Shown: positions 55,573 through 64,000 of the stretch, piece by piece
Layout of the letters: each line of letters begins with the position of its first letter
How positions within the stretch are numbered: position 1 is the first letter of the stretch
Source: Nothopassalora personata
Lineage: Eukaryota > Ascomycota > Dothideomycetes > Mycosphaerellales > Mycosphaerellaceae
NCBI GenBank assembly: GCA_033816765.1
Contig: CM066294.1
Coordinates: 3,100,001 to 3,164,000 of the forward strand
DNA: 64,000 nucleotides
Direction of reading: 5' to 3'
Notes under the pieces: generated by a model
What the model was told of the DNA's origin: nothing
Seen by the model: the letters and a program-made list of their open reading frames with translations, nothing else
The model's database searches: none
Position numbers and translations under genes: made by a program

Positions 55573-58500
55573 TCAATCAGGCGATTCACTCAACCCATCA
55601 CTCCCACTCCCTTTACTCCTCTTCCTCGAAGGCGCTCCCGTCTGAATTTGTTCCCCCACGCTTTTCCCCAACCCCGGCGTAAGCACACTCCCCGGACTCG
55701 TCGGCGACATTGGCGTAGGCTCTTCCACCAATCGATCCGCCACGACCGTTTCCACATCCCCAGCCTGGAATGTAGGACTTCCGACCTTAATGCTGGGAGC
55801 GCGTGCCTTCACTGTCTTGGAGGATTTTGAACTCGTCGGTGAGATTGGTGCGAGGCCGCGGTGTCCGTCGGTATAGCTCACAGGAGTCGTGCGGGTTGGT
55901 GTGCTAGGCTCTTCTGAACCCGAAGAGAATTGTCGGTCTCCTGTAGTTTCCTGCTTCCGAGCAGGTGCGGGGTTTGGGTTGATGATTCTTGCCACCAGGT
56001 TTCTTTCGTCGACTGTATCAGAGTCCTCGCCATCTGAGGTTTCGAGATACGAATCATCCCACACGGCACTTTCCTCCCTTGTCAAAGTCCTGCGGGAACT
56101 ATACTTACTCCCCGCCCCGTCCCGCGCAACATTCAGATTCGCTAGCTCATCGCGTGCCTCGCGTGTCTCGCTGCGGGTGCGAGGTCTCACGTTCTTGGCT
56201 GTTTGCTCGTGGACTTGTTCCCCTGACTCGGAGCTGATGGGTGCATCCAATGGTTTGGCACGTTCACGGGCAGGTTCGTCTTCGTCGCGGGTTGTGGCAG
56301 CGTACGTATCGGCGAAGTGAGTGTCGCATAAGTGCTTGACGACCGGCCAGCCGTAGGCATTGGCGAACATCCGACGGACTATAATGTTGTTGTGGGCGTC
56401 TGGTTCAAGGCGGACTAGGACTTTGCGCCAGCTGAGATCGCGGTGATAGGCGCGAGCGATTTTCTCTTCCACTTTCATGCCGCCGGAATCAGGAGATGCC
56501 GAGGAGTCAACGGTCTTGACGGAGGTTTTGTCGGTCTCGAGAGATTTGACGCTGGCCTTGGAGCTGTTCTCGCCGAAGGAGAGCATACGCGTGCCGCTGC
56601 GTTTGACGGGCGGTGGTGGGATGTCTTCCGGGTGGTAGACTCGGTCGTGGAAGATGGTACGGCGGCGCGTCTTGGGGTCTGTTATCCATTGCTGACTAGG
56701 CAGTGGAGGGTGCAGGATGTCGCCGGCGGACTCGAAGATTGAGGTTTTGGGGGGTGCGTGAGGTTCGTTATTTAAGCTGTCGCCACGAGAGGCCACAGGT
56801 CGCTTGCGTTCTGTCTTGTCGCTGTGTGAATGCGTTCGATGTGGCATCATGGTAGGATTCGAGGAGGTGCTCCCGCCCTTGTCTTTCGCGACGTGTTCAC
56901 TGCTCTCATCATCACTGGGCTGGTAGACGATCTGCCCGCGACGCAAGATCTTCGTAGTCTTCTTTGAAGGTGGGGGCGGAGTCTTGGCTCGTTCTGGTGT
57001 GAAGAAGTTGAAGAAGCTGGCCAGCATGCCTTTATTTTCTTCCTGCGGAGGCGGCTTACCCAGCGACGAGTGGCGGCTTCCTTGCCGCGATGTCTCTTCC
57101 TCATCGTCACCGTCGTGGCTCATGCGTGCTGTGGTGCGTTTGTTGTCTTGCGTCACTTCGTCTTCCGCGGGCTGAGGCACGTCGTCACCGACCTGGTCAT
57201 TGTCTTCATCGTCTGTCTCCCAGCTCTGCTCAGTAAGCACGTTTGGCTTCACGGAAGAAGAGTTTGCGCCAGTCAGCTCTGCCCATCCCCATTCTGCCAC
57301 AGTTCCGATCAAGCCGTTCTCGCGCCTGGCCTTTTCCACCTTGCCCAGTCCTCGCCAATCGAGAAACAAGAGACAGCTCGTTCTTAGCGGCACTATGCCA
57401 TCATTGACCACGTTTGAATAGACTGTGCGATTGCGGAACAATCTGAGAACCTGGTGAGCAGGTCCTGTCGGCAAGATCCTCAGCAGTGGCTTTGCGCTGG
57501 GATCAGCCTGCCTGGCCTCTTGAGCCTTCTGACTTCCCGCACCGAAGCCGTTGACCACAGCGTTCCATCCTTTATTGGCCAGAGTTGGAGGTCGCCAAGT
57601 AAGCCCAAGATCCTGTCCAGTCCTCCCGACGAGCCCAAAGTCCAGCGCAAACTTGACGTACATGGGATTCTCATTGCTCAACCCAAGCATGGGTGATGCC
57701 ATGCAGACAAAATTGACAGGCTTGATCTGCTCGAAGAAGGTCGGACTGTGTTTGTGTATGTATGCAATGGCGTATGTCTGGATGAGTCCTCCAAGACTGT
57801 GCCCAATGAAGGATATGCTCGTGAATCTGTATGGCAGCTCTTCTGCCTTCTTCGCTTCTCGGGGCGTATGTATGCTCGAACCTTGATGCGTGGGCTTGCC
57901 ATCGCGCCGTGCCTTATCAGCATCTGTGGTGAAAGTGTCCGTCACCTTGCGGCTAAGGCTCTTCTTGATTGGCAGAAAAGGCTGATCCGGGTATGTAAAG
58001 CGTAGGATGTACCTCGCCAGTCTCTTGCCCAGGTATTGAATGCCGTTCTCCGTGCGGACGGCATTGCCGTTGAAGCCACGGACAACGGTCTCTTCCTCGT
58101 CGTCGTCCTCGTCTTGATCTGGTGCATTGTCCAACTCCTCCTGACCCCCAGACATTGGTGCCGCAGATGTCTCGTTCCCATCCACGTTCGATGGGTCGTC
58201 TGTCGCAGCTTCAGTCTTCTGCGAGGCATCCTGACCCTTCTTAGCTTTCTGCTGAGCACGGTAGTTCTCTTTCCGCTTCCTTGCGTCCACACGAGCTTGG
58301 GCTACGGTAGCATCGATACTCTCCTTCATAAACAGCATATCTGCGCCCAGATTGCTATGTAACCCATGCGTCAGTACCACCAGGTGTACGTTCCTCCTCT
58401 TCCTGGGCTTACGGGATTTCTCGTGCTCCTTCTCTGCCGATTCGTGGTTGTACCTCTTATGATCGGTCGATTTGCGACTCTTGCTGCTCGTCTCTCCATC

Positions 58501-59184
58501 CTCCCACGACGGCAGTGCTGGCTTGTCCCACAGTGTCTCTGTATCTTCCACCACCAGTTTCACAGCCCTTGAGAAGACGCCTTCCGCCTGAAAATGACCT
58601 TGTCGTCGCGCTTCCTTCCGTGCGCGGTCGCCCTGCAGGTCTTTGACCCTGCCTGGTCCCCCATGTCCATGACCCGCGACTGCTGCGAAGCCAAGGTCCA
58701 GACTCCTCTGATCGCGTCCGACGAGCACTTCAAAGTCGACGGAAGCGGAATTCGAGAACAAGATCTGCGATGTGATGTCCACGATCCACGTCACGCTGCC
58801 CTTCTCTTTACGATCATTTTGGTCCACCTGCGAGCTTCGTCTCCTTGCGAAGTCTGCACCAGTCTCCCGGATGTCGATCGGTATCAGCAACTTGGCAGTC
58901 CAGCTTCCTCCCGCCTTGAGCATCGGCTCATACTCAGGCACACCATCGTGATCTGGCTTCTCGACTTTGCGGTGCGGGTGGAAGTTGGACGAGTATGCTG
59001 ACACATGCAGCGCATAGGGACCATGGATCCAGGCAGCACGAAGAGCGATGGCAGTGCTGTTCTTGACTCTGAGGTGCAAATGCGTGGGCGTAGGAAGGAT
59101 CCGGTCGTGACTGGGAGTATATGTGATCGTGTACCGGACGACCTCGCCGACCTTGACGCTGCCCGCCTGGTGGATCAGCAGCAT
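55573..59184 (-). CDS. DUF676 (Rog1-type) serine lipase/esterase, 1,203 residues
   Basis: A single exon from ATG 59,184 (MLLIHQAGSVKVGEVVRYTITY, a conserved start for this fungal group) to the stop at 55,573. An N-terminal beta-rich region (1-200) precedes the hydrolase core: VVLTHGLHSN (about 268-277, the oxyanion-hole side), then a low-complexity acidic insert, then FIGHSLGGLIQTY with the GxSxG nucleophile at about Ser463, and KPVNFVCMASPMLGL. The long C-terminal half (about 640-1,203) is rich in Ser, Thr, Lys and Asp, probably disordered and phosphorylated, with a short conserved island (RLEPDAHNNIIVRRMFANAYGW). Yeast relatives Rog1 and Ydr444w act on lipids, Rog1 as a monoacylglycerol lipase. 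Substrate here is inferred only. It converges with the preceding gene. Confidence 0.9.
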   Translation of the reverse strand: MLLIHQAGSVKVGEVVRYTITYTPSHDRILPTPTHLHLRVKNSTAIALRAAWIHGPYALHVSAYSSNFHPHRKVEKPDHDGVPEYEPMLKAGGSWTAKLLIPIDIRETGADFARRRSSQVDQNDRKEKGSVTWIVDITSQILFSNSASVDFEVLVGRDQRSLDLGFAAVAGHGHGGPGRVKDLQGDRARKEARRQGHFQAEGVFSRAVKLVVEDTETLWDKPALPSWEDGETSSKSRKSTDHKRYNHESAEKEHEKSRKPRKRRNVHLVVLTHGLHSNLGADMLFMKESIDATVAQARVDARKRKENYRAQQKAKKGQDASQKTEAATDDPSNVDGNETSAAPMSGGQEELDNAPDQDEDDDEEETVVRGFNGNAVRTENGIQYLGKRLARYILRFTYPDQPFLPIKKSLSRKVTDTFTTDADKARRDGKPTHQGSSIHTPREAKKAEELPYRFTSISFIGHSLGGLIQTYAIAYIHKHSPTFFEQIKPVNFVCMASPMLGLSNENPMYVKFALDFGLVGRTGQDLGLTWRPPTLANKGWNAVVNGFGAGSQKAQEARQADPSAKPLLRILPTGPAHQVLRLFRNRTVYSNVVNDGIVPLRTSCLLFLDWRGLGKVEKARRENGLIGTVAEWGWAELTGANSSSVKPNVLTEQSWETDDEDNDQVGDDVPQPAEDEVTQDNKRTTARMSHDGDDEEETSRQGSRHSSLGKPPPQEENKGMLASFFNFFTPERAKTPPPPSKKTTKILRRGQIVYQPSDDESSEHVAKDKGGSTSSNPTMMPHRTHSHSDKTERKRPVASRGDSLNNEPHAPPKTSIFESAGDILHPPLPSQQWITDPKTRRRTIFHDRVYHPEDIPPPPVKRSGTRMLSFGENSSKASVKSLETDKTSVKTVDSSASPDSGGMKVEEKIARAYHRDLSWRKVLVRLEPDAHNNIIVRRMFANAYGWPVVKHLCDTHFADTYAATTRDEDEPARERAKPLDAPISSESGEQVHEQTAKNVRPRTRSETREARDELANLNVARDGAGSKYSSRRTLTREESAVWDDSYLETSDGEDSDTVDERNLVARIINPNPAPARKQETTGDRQFSSGSEEPSTPTRTTPVSYTDGHRGLAPISPTSSKSSKTVKARAPSIKVGSPTFQAGDVETVVADRLVEEPTPMSPTSPGSVLTPGLGKSVGEQIQTGAPSRKRSKGSGSDGLSESPD

Positions 59185-60192
59185 CTTCTTGGCGTCGCAG
59201 TGCTGCCCGTGCGATGGATGGCGGCGTTTCTGGTAGGCCGCTATACGCGCTCGCAGCTTCGGGTGGACCCAGCAGTGCTACCGCGATGTCCCCTCCCTTT
59301 GATGTGGGACCTCTGCCGCTCTACTTGGCATATTGGGCATATTGATGGCCCCTTAGCATTCACGAGCGCACGCACATACTGTAGGAGCACGAAGGAAACA
59401 TACGAGTAATTATTGGCCCCGCGCTGGTCTTCCATTCCAGTAGCGTGCCCGTCACTGTCTCGGCGGTGACGTCGGTCGACGGCAACCCGGATCTTGTATC
59501 ACCCGTGTGTGTTGTGTTGTTCCTTCACCGTCGTTGGGTAACATAACTTCCTGTGTGCCACTATCCGGCCTCGTCACCACCATCATCGCGAGTGCTGGAC
59601 CTCACTGATGAAAGCTAACTCTTGCTTAGGTGACCTTGGTCAATGTTTGACCGGAATGCTCTAAGTTTAGTGGAGGTGTGCACGGCATGCAGGACTCGCG
59701 TAGGACTTCTAGACGTTATCCTCTTGAACGCCTGAACCCACTCACGCCACCAGGTCGTCTCGTCGCCGGCAGGATCAGTGAGTGCAACGATGCTCGAGCA
59801 CGAGGCCGTGTCCATGCTGTCCTCGAGACAAATCCTTCATGACGCATTCATATACGGCCATACCCACTCCCTGATACAAACGACATTGTTGAGCTTCCCG
59901 CTACCATGTCGAAATTGATCCGTAGGCGAGGCTGCAGGAAATGTCCGTATATCGTCTCGCTAGTCCTCCTGGGGGCTTTCAGCTCCTCTTAATCGCTTGG
60001 CCTGCAAGGAAAATTGTTACACAGCACGCCTTGGCACCACCAAGCAGGATTCACATATGGGGCCAATACGTCCGCCACCCAACCGACATGAACCCTCTGT
60101 GCACCGTACGTGCTGCACTACAAGTAGGTCAGGACTGCCGATCGCCCGAAGAACGCCTTCGGCTCCTTAAGGGACCTCGTATTTCTCCAGTC
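59185..60192. promoter_or_regulatory. Divergent intergenic region between lipase and membrane-protein genes
   Basis: About 1 kb holds no supported gene. The frame of the next gene is open leftward to 59,941 but without an ATG or a signal-peptide-like start. The region probably carries both promoters. Confidence 0.45.
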
Positions 60193-61196
60193 ATGTCCAC
60201 TACGACGGCACCAGTGCCAGCGGTGACCACAATCTTCACTCCTCCTGCCTCATGTTTGGACTCGACATATACATTGAGGCCTCAGGGAATCGACTACACG
60301 AGTGACCGTGATACGCAGACACTGATCAAAGCATACAGCACAGAGTGCTATCCATCACAGGCTACACTGAGCGATGGATATGTCTTCGTATCGCCGGGCC
60401 TGTGTCCCTCTGCGTGGACGATAGCATCGCAGTGGAGTGATGGACCAGCTGCTTCACAGACGAGATATGCTTACTGCTGTCCTTGGTGAGCCTCGCCGCG
60501 GCCAAGGCGATCTAGGAGGGGCACGAATTGACATGTCTCAGGGGACTGCGAGTATCTGACGACTTTTACGACTGCGGCTCCTGGCCCTCCCTGAGCTCCG
60601 TAATACTTCTCTCTGATCGGACCGCTATAGCTACTGAAGTCTTTCCTCGCCAAACACCGTACATGATCGCATGGCAGAACAGCGATCTGTCAATCCTCCA
60701 GCACCATCCTACCGCGACAGGCACATTCAACATCCCCACTGGATCGACACTCCCAGCACCCACCACGATTACGCCAACTTCTGCGTCCAACTCAGGCTCA
60801 AGCGCATCAAGCAGTCCAGCTCCAGCAACATCAAGTAACGCCCTCGAAGCCAAGAACGTCAATCTATCAGCAGGTGCGAAAGCGGGGATAGGTGTTGGCG
60901 TTGCAGCAGGAGTGATTATTTTGGCATTGGTGGCATTCCTATTCTGGCGGCAAAAAAGGAAACAGAGAGGTTCAGCAGCTGCACGGCACGCGCCTATACC
61001 AGAACTACACGAGGACCCCATCCCGGAGGTTCATGGCGATCCTAAGCAGATGCATCAACTTGGGGACGAGGGCATTATTCACCAGGCGGGCGACGGCAAA
61101 AAATCGAGTGAGATCAATCATACGGGTGTCATGGCGGAACTTGAGGGAGATGCGACGGCTGGTGCGCCGCGGTATTCTTGGGAGCAGAACAAGTAG
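60193..61196 (+). CDS. Single-pass membrane protein with Ser/Thr-rich ectodomain
   Basis: Two exons give 315 residues: 60,193-60,485 and 60,542-61,196. The 56-bp intron has GTGAGC and a CTCAG acceptor, and the junction codes Trp in frame. The N-terminal part has several cysteines (SCLDSTY, ECYPSQ, GLCPSAW, YCCPW) suggesting a small disulphide-bonded extracellular module. A Ser/Thr/Pro/Ala-rich stalk (about 190-240) follows, then one hydrophobic segment GIGVGVAAGVIILALVAFLFW (about 245-265), then a basic stop-transfer RQKRKQR and an acidic, His-containing cytoplasmic tail of about 75 residues. The architecture is like fungal wall-stress sensor proteins, but the cysteine module is not a clear WSC domain. 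No cleavable signal peptide is evident at this ATG, so an upstream exon may be missing. Confidence 0.75.
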
Positions 61197-61837
61197 GGCG
61201 ATTCAGACTCGGTCAAGTCAAGTGAATTGTCCTTTCGGCTCTTATCTGCGCGTGGAACACCTGCAACTCATCTTCTTTAGACAACTCAACTTGAATGGCT
61301 TGGATGACCTTGGTTTCGCACGGAAACAGAGATTCGAGACCAACTGAATTGAGGCACGGTAAGCCTCCCCCCCCCCCTGGTTCGCCATGCAGCGCCAAGC
61401 CCATGGTGTCAACTGATGCGATGCAGGTATCCGATCCTTTCGCGACTATTCACACCTTATTGTCTAGCTTCACACTCATCCTGTCCTACAACAGGTGGTG
61501 AAAGTTCAAGTCCACGTTCTGTGCAATACACTGACTCCGTTCTTCATCCAACCCAACGCAAAAAGATTGATGAAGAAATGTTGCCGATCGCAAAAGCGCC
61601 CACATGCCTCGTCACAAAAAATGCAACTACCCTTCGTGCAGAGACATGTCCAGAACCTGATACGTGAAGTCCATACTATCGGTCTCCTGGATGCAAACGG
61701 GAGCAGAACTTCAAATTTCCGTTTTTTTTCTCCCGCCTGTTGCTTCTTGAGACTCTGCCTGCCTGCCTCCCTTCCACTTCGCGAAAATATCAAGTGCTGA
61801 GAACATTTCTGACTTCGAAACTTTCCCAGCAATCACT
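61197..61837. other. Intergenic region with a poly-C run
   Basis: No gene is seen. There is a run of about 11 C at 61,367-61,378 and a T-run at 61,722-61,729. Short frames across it have no motif. Confidence 0.45.
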
Positions 61838-63003
61838 ATGGAGAGATCACCGGGCTGTCCTTGTCGCTGTCCGGATTGTGGGAGATCGTATACAGGTGCG
61901 CGATAGCCTTCCTTGCCCGCCAGTTTTGTTTTGCTGAAGGGCCAGCTGACGGTTCTGTTCTTACAGATTTCGACGATGAGGTTTACAGTCTGGACCTCGG
62001 CAAGGGTCATCCGCCTCCATATGAGCCCCTCAAAGAGTATCGCGCACAGCCACGCAAAGGGCGAGGGAATACAAGAGGTGGTTTGGTGGCCTCGTATGGG
62101 AAGCTGCTGGAGCCTATCGTGCCGAAGGGTTCTGCTGCGAAGGGGAGATTGCAGAAGGGGCAGAGGTTCCGAGCGCAGAGTAATAGTGATAATGGGTCTC
62201 TTAAGGGGAAGGGGAATACTGAGGAACTGGCTGAAGACCCGCCTATTGTTCCTCGAATTGCTCGGCAGTCAGGATCACGACCCAGTACAGACCAGTTCCA
62301 ACCGCCGGCGACAGCGACTTCCCTGACAACCGACTCCATACCCAAGGCCGCCGACGCGAAGTACCAATCAACCACCTCCTTCTTCTGCGGTCCTCCCAGC
62401 ACTACCAAAAAGGAGGTTAACACAACTCCCCCAGCCCACGGCAGAACCAAGTCGAAAGTCAAGACACGACCTGGACCACCAAATCTTCAGTCCCCAACAT
62501 CAGCCATTCGATCTGAAATCGTCGACAGTCCCTCGCCGTCACCCAGCGTGATCGTCCCTCTCACCTCCCCCAACCACCGCGACCTCTTCCTCCGCATGTT
62601 CGGCGCTCTCTTCACCGCTCGCGTAACTACACCCTTCACGGATTTCGTTGCGGCTATGGTCGATGCGGGATTTTCGGCGCAGCATAATGCTGGGGGAAGT
62701 GCTGTTACGTTTAAGGTAAGTACGATGCTGAGCCTGTGAGGCGACGAGTGGCGTGCGACCTGGCTGTCGGGCTGTCTTGTGCTGTGTTGGGCATGCTGAC
62801 AACGATAGGATCATGAAAATCGCTACGGTGGCGGAAGTATACATTTCCATCGGCCGCATCCGGATGCGAGGATTGATTATCCGAAGTTGAGGACTTGGGG
62901 GAGGAGGTTGGGCATGAAGTTTGGGTGGGGGGAAGGGAAGTTTTGTTGTCGTGGACGGGTGAGGGAAGGTAAGAGTAGGGAAGTGATGAGGTGGGTTTGG
63001 TGA
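61838..63003 (+). CDS. Protein with N-terminal Cys cluster and C-terminal HicA-like fungal domain
   Basis: Three exons give 333 residues: 61,838-61,895, 61,967-62,715 and 62,809-63,003. Introns are GT-AG (71 and 93 bp) with CTGAC branch sites. The start reads MERSPGCPCRCPDCGRSY, a C-x-C-x-C-x2-C cluster that could hold a metal. A long Pro/Ser/Lys-rich, probably disordered middle follows (residues about 30-215). The C-terminus (about 230-310) has FLRMFGALFTAR, FTDFVAAMVDAGF, GGSAVTF, then SIHFHRPHPDARIDYPKLRTWGRRL and FGW. This pattern (aromatic-x-x-PHP, then a basic helix) is a widespread filamentous-fungal domain that I associate with a HicA/dsRBD-like fold; that link is from memory and unverified. 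Function is unknown. Confidence 0.72.
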
Positions 63004-63605
63004 GTGTGACTATGGCGCACCTACTCGCTTGCAGCGTATCTCATGGTCCATTCGATCTCTTCCTTGAGAGTCACTTCCCTCCTCTGGGAGATGCAGAGTG
63101 GTTTCCGCCATTGTCGCAGGTGTGGCTGTCGGTGATGTTGGAGTCAGTTACTGTATGTGGTTTTGGTATTTCGAGAAGTGACGGGAGAAGAAGGTTAGCG
63201 GGCAATGTGAGAATAGAGAAGCGGCGGCTGAAGCATGCATCATGCATGTGCGCACGCGGCGTTCCGAAGGAGCCATATCACAATATAGGCACACACGTGT
63301 CAATTGATATCGCGCGAGTGATAAGGGCCCGCGAAACCCATACTGTATCCTGACATAAGAGAAGCATCTCATGCGCATGTGGCTGACGAGTGTTCGTTAT
63401 CGGATCGTACGCCAATTAATGCAGACACTTGCAGATCCTGCTCGCGTCATCACATAAGCAGCTTGTTACTTTCCACAGGTGTGCTAGGTGCGGTGCTTTG
63501 CTCCGCCATGACCGCTCTCGCCATCTATTCCACAACGCACAGGTGATCCACAAGGGCATCATGCCACAAACTTCGGCCGTCTCTTGTGTCATGTGTTCTT
63601 CGCGC
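63004..63605. other. Convergent 3' intergenic region
   Basis: These 602 bp lie between two converging genes. Only short frames without motifs are present, and I see no RNA gene or repeat. Confidence 0.5.
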
Positions 63606-64000
63606 TTATAGTCCCTCTTTCCACTCAGCGCTGAGCTGATTGAATGGTGGCTTCGCATTCTTGGCCTTTTCTTGGTCAAATACCCAAATACCACCAGTCT
63701 GATCCTGCTCTAAGCTTCCTGACGGCACTTCTCTAATGAGCTTGTCGAAGATCGGCAGGCTCTCAGCCCGCGAGAAGAATGTTCGCTCCCACGCTTTGCC
63801 AGCCTCCTTTTCTTTCCTTCTCAGAGCTCGCTGGTGCTCCTCAATCTTTGTCTTCTCCATCGATAGAAGGTTCATGTCGCTCTTGGCAATCGCATCGGCA
63901 ACCTTCTTCCAAGCTCGGCGTGTCTCGAGCGGATCTTGGTCTTTGATGTCGGCAACTTGTAGCTCTGTCCTGGGCTCTTTCTTCGCATCATACGTCTCGA
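63606..64000 (-). CDS. Oxysterol-binding protein (Osh/Kes1 family), C-terminal part
   Basis: The frame is open from the right edge to TAA at 63,606, about 131 residues. It has the C-terminal hallmark of OSBP-related lipid-transfer proteins: D-P-L-E-T-R-R-A-W-K-K-V (about 63,925-63,960 on the reverse strand), then SMEKTKIEEHQRALRRKEKE and W-E-R-T-F-F, followed by GGIWVFD. Members exchange sterols and PI4P between membranes at contact sites. The ligand-binding EQVSHHPP motif would lie outside the window, so the subfamily cannot be told. Text after GGIWVFDQEK is not conserved in the family as I recall it. Confidence 0.88.
   Translation of the reverse strand, partial: ETYDAKKEPRTELQVADIKDQDPLETRRAWKKVADAIAKSDMNLLSMEKTKIEEHQRALRRKEKEAGKAWERTFFSRAESLPIFDKLIREVPSGSLEQDQTGGIWVFDQEKAKNAKPPFNQLSAEWKEGL

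Overview
The window looks like a chromosome segment from a filamentous ascomycete, most likely a Dothideomycete. The evidence is short spliceosomal introns (about 52-95 bp) with CTAAC/CTGAC-type branch sites, fungal gene families throughout, and transposons mutated in the manner of repeat-induced point mutation (RIP). The species cannot be named from sequence alone. There is a sharp boundary near 36,010: everything to its left is nested transposons, everything to its right is ordinary gene space.

Transposon half (1-36,010). Most of this DNA is almost devoid of CpA and TpG, and tryptophan codons in recognisable pol genes are regularly TAG, so no element keeps long open frames. Families can still be read through the stops. 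(i) A chromodomain-bearing Ty3/Gypsy family with about 380-450 bp LTRs is present as a left-truncated element (1-5,389, minus), a 3' end (5,390-6,431, plus) and one complete copy (12,953-21,098, minus, target duplication TCTAG). (ii) An older, more mutated chromovirus (about 8,700-12,952 and 21,099-21,890, minus) was split by that complete copy. (iii) A third chromovirus is complete (22,802-31,902, plus, 161-bp LTRs, target duplication GCTAG) and sits inside a Copia element (about 22,150-22,801 plus 31,903 to about 34,560). (iv) Another Copia 3' half lies at 6,432 to about 8,690.

Three unmutated, therefore young, elements lie on top. One is a 1.43-kb miniature LTR element (25,413-26,846) carrying a 79-bp minisatellite. 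The other is a roughly 760-bp retroposon present three times (7,030-7,800, 14,638-15,396, 33,112-33,873), each copy with its own 13-14 bp target duplication and an AATC-type 3' tail. Its first 78 nucleotides fold on paper into the nested double-pseudoknot layout of an HDV-like self-cleaving ribozyme starting exactly at the element's first base. This is the most striking observation in the window.

Gene half (36,010-64,000). A decayed FAD monooxygenase marks the border. Next comes a group that fits N-acetylglucosamine sensing and use: an NDT80-family transcription factor, a GH3-GNAT fusion resembling Candida Ngs1, and a divergently transcribed N-acetylglucosamine-6-phosphate deacetylase. After these come an F-box-like protein, a small hydrophilic protein, a very large DEAH RNA helicase with repeated N-terminal modules and a probable mitochondrial presequence, RNA polymerase III subunit Rpc31, an unresolved basic protein, a DUF676 (Rog1-type) lipase, a mucin-like single-pass membrane protein, a protein ending in a fungal domain that may have a HicA-like fold, and the 3' end of an oxysterol-binding protein. 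Exon boundaries below were worked out by eye from splice signals, reading frame and family expectations.
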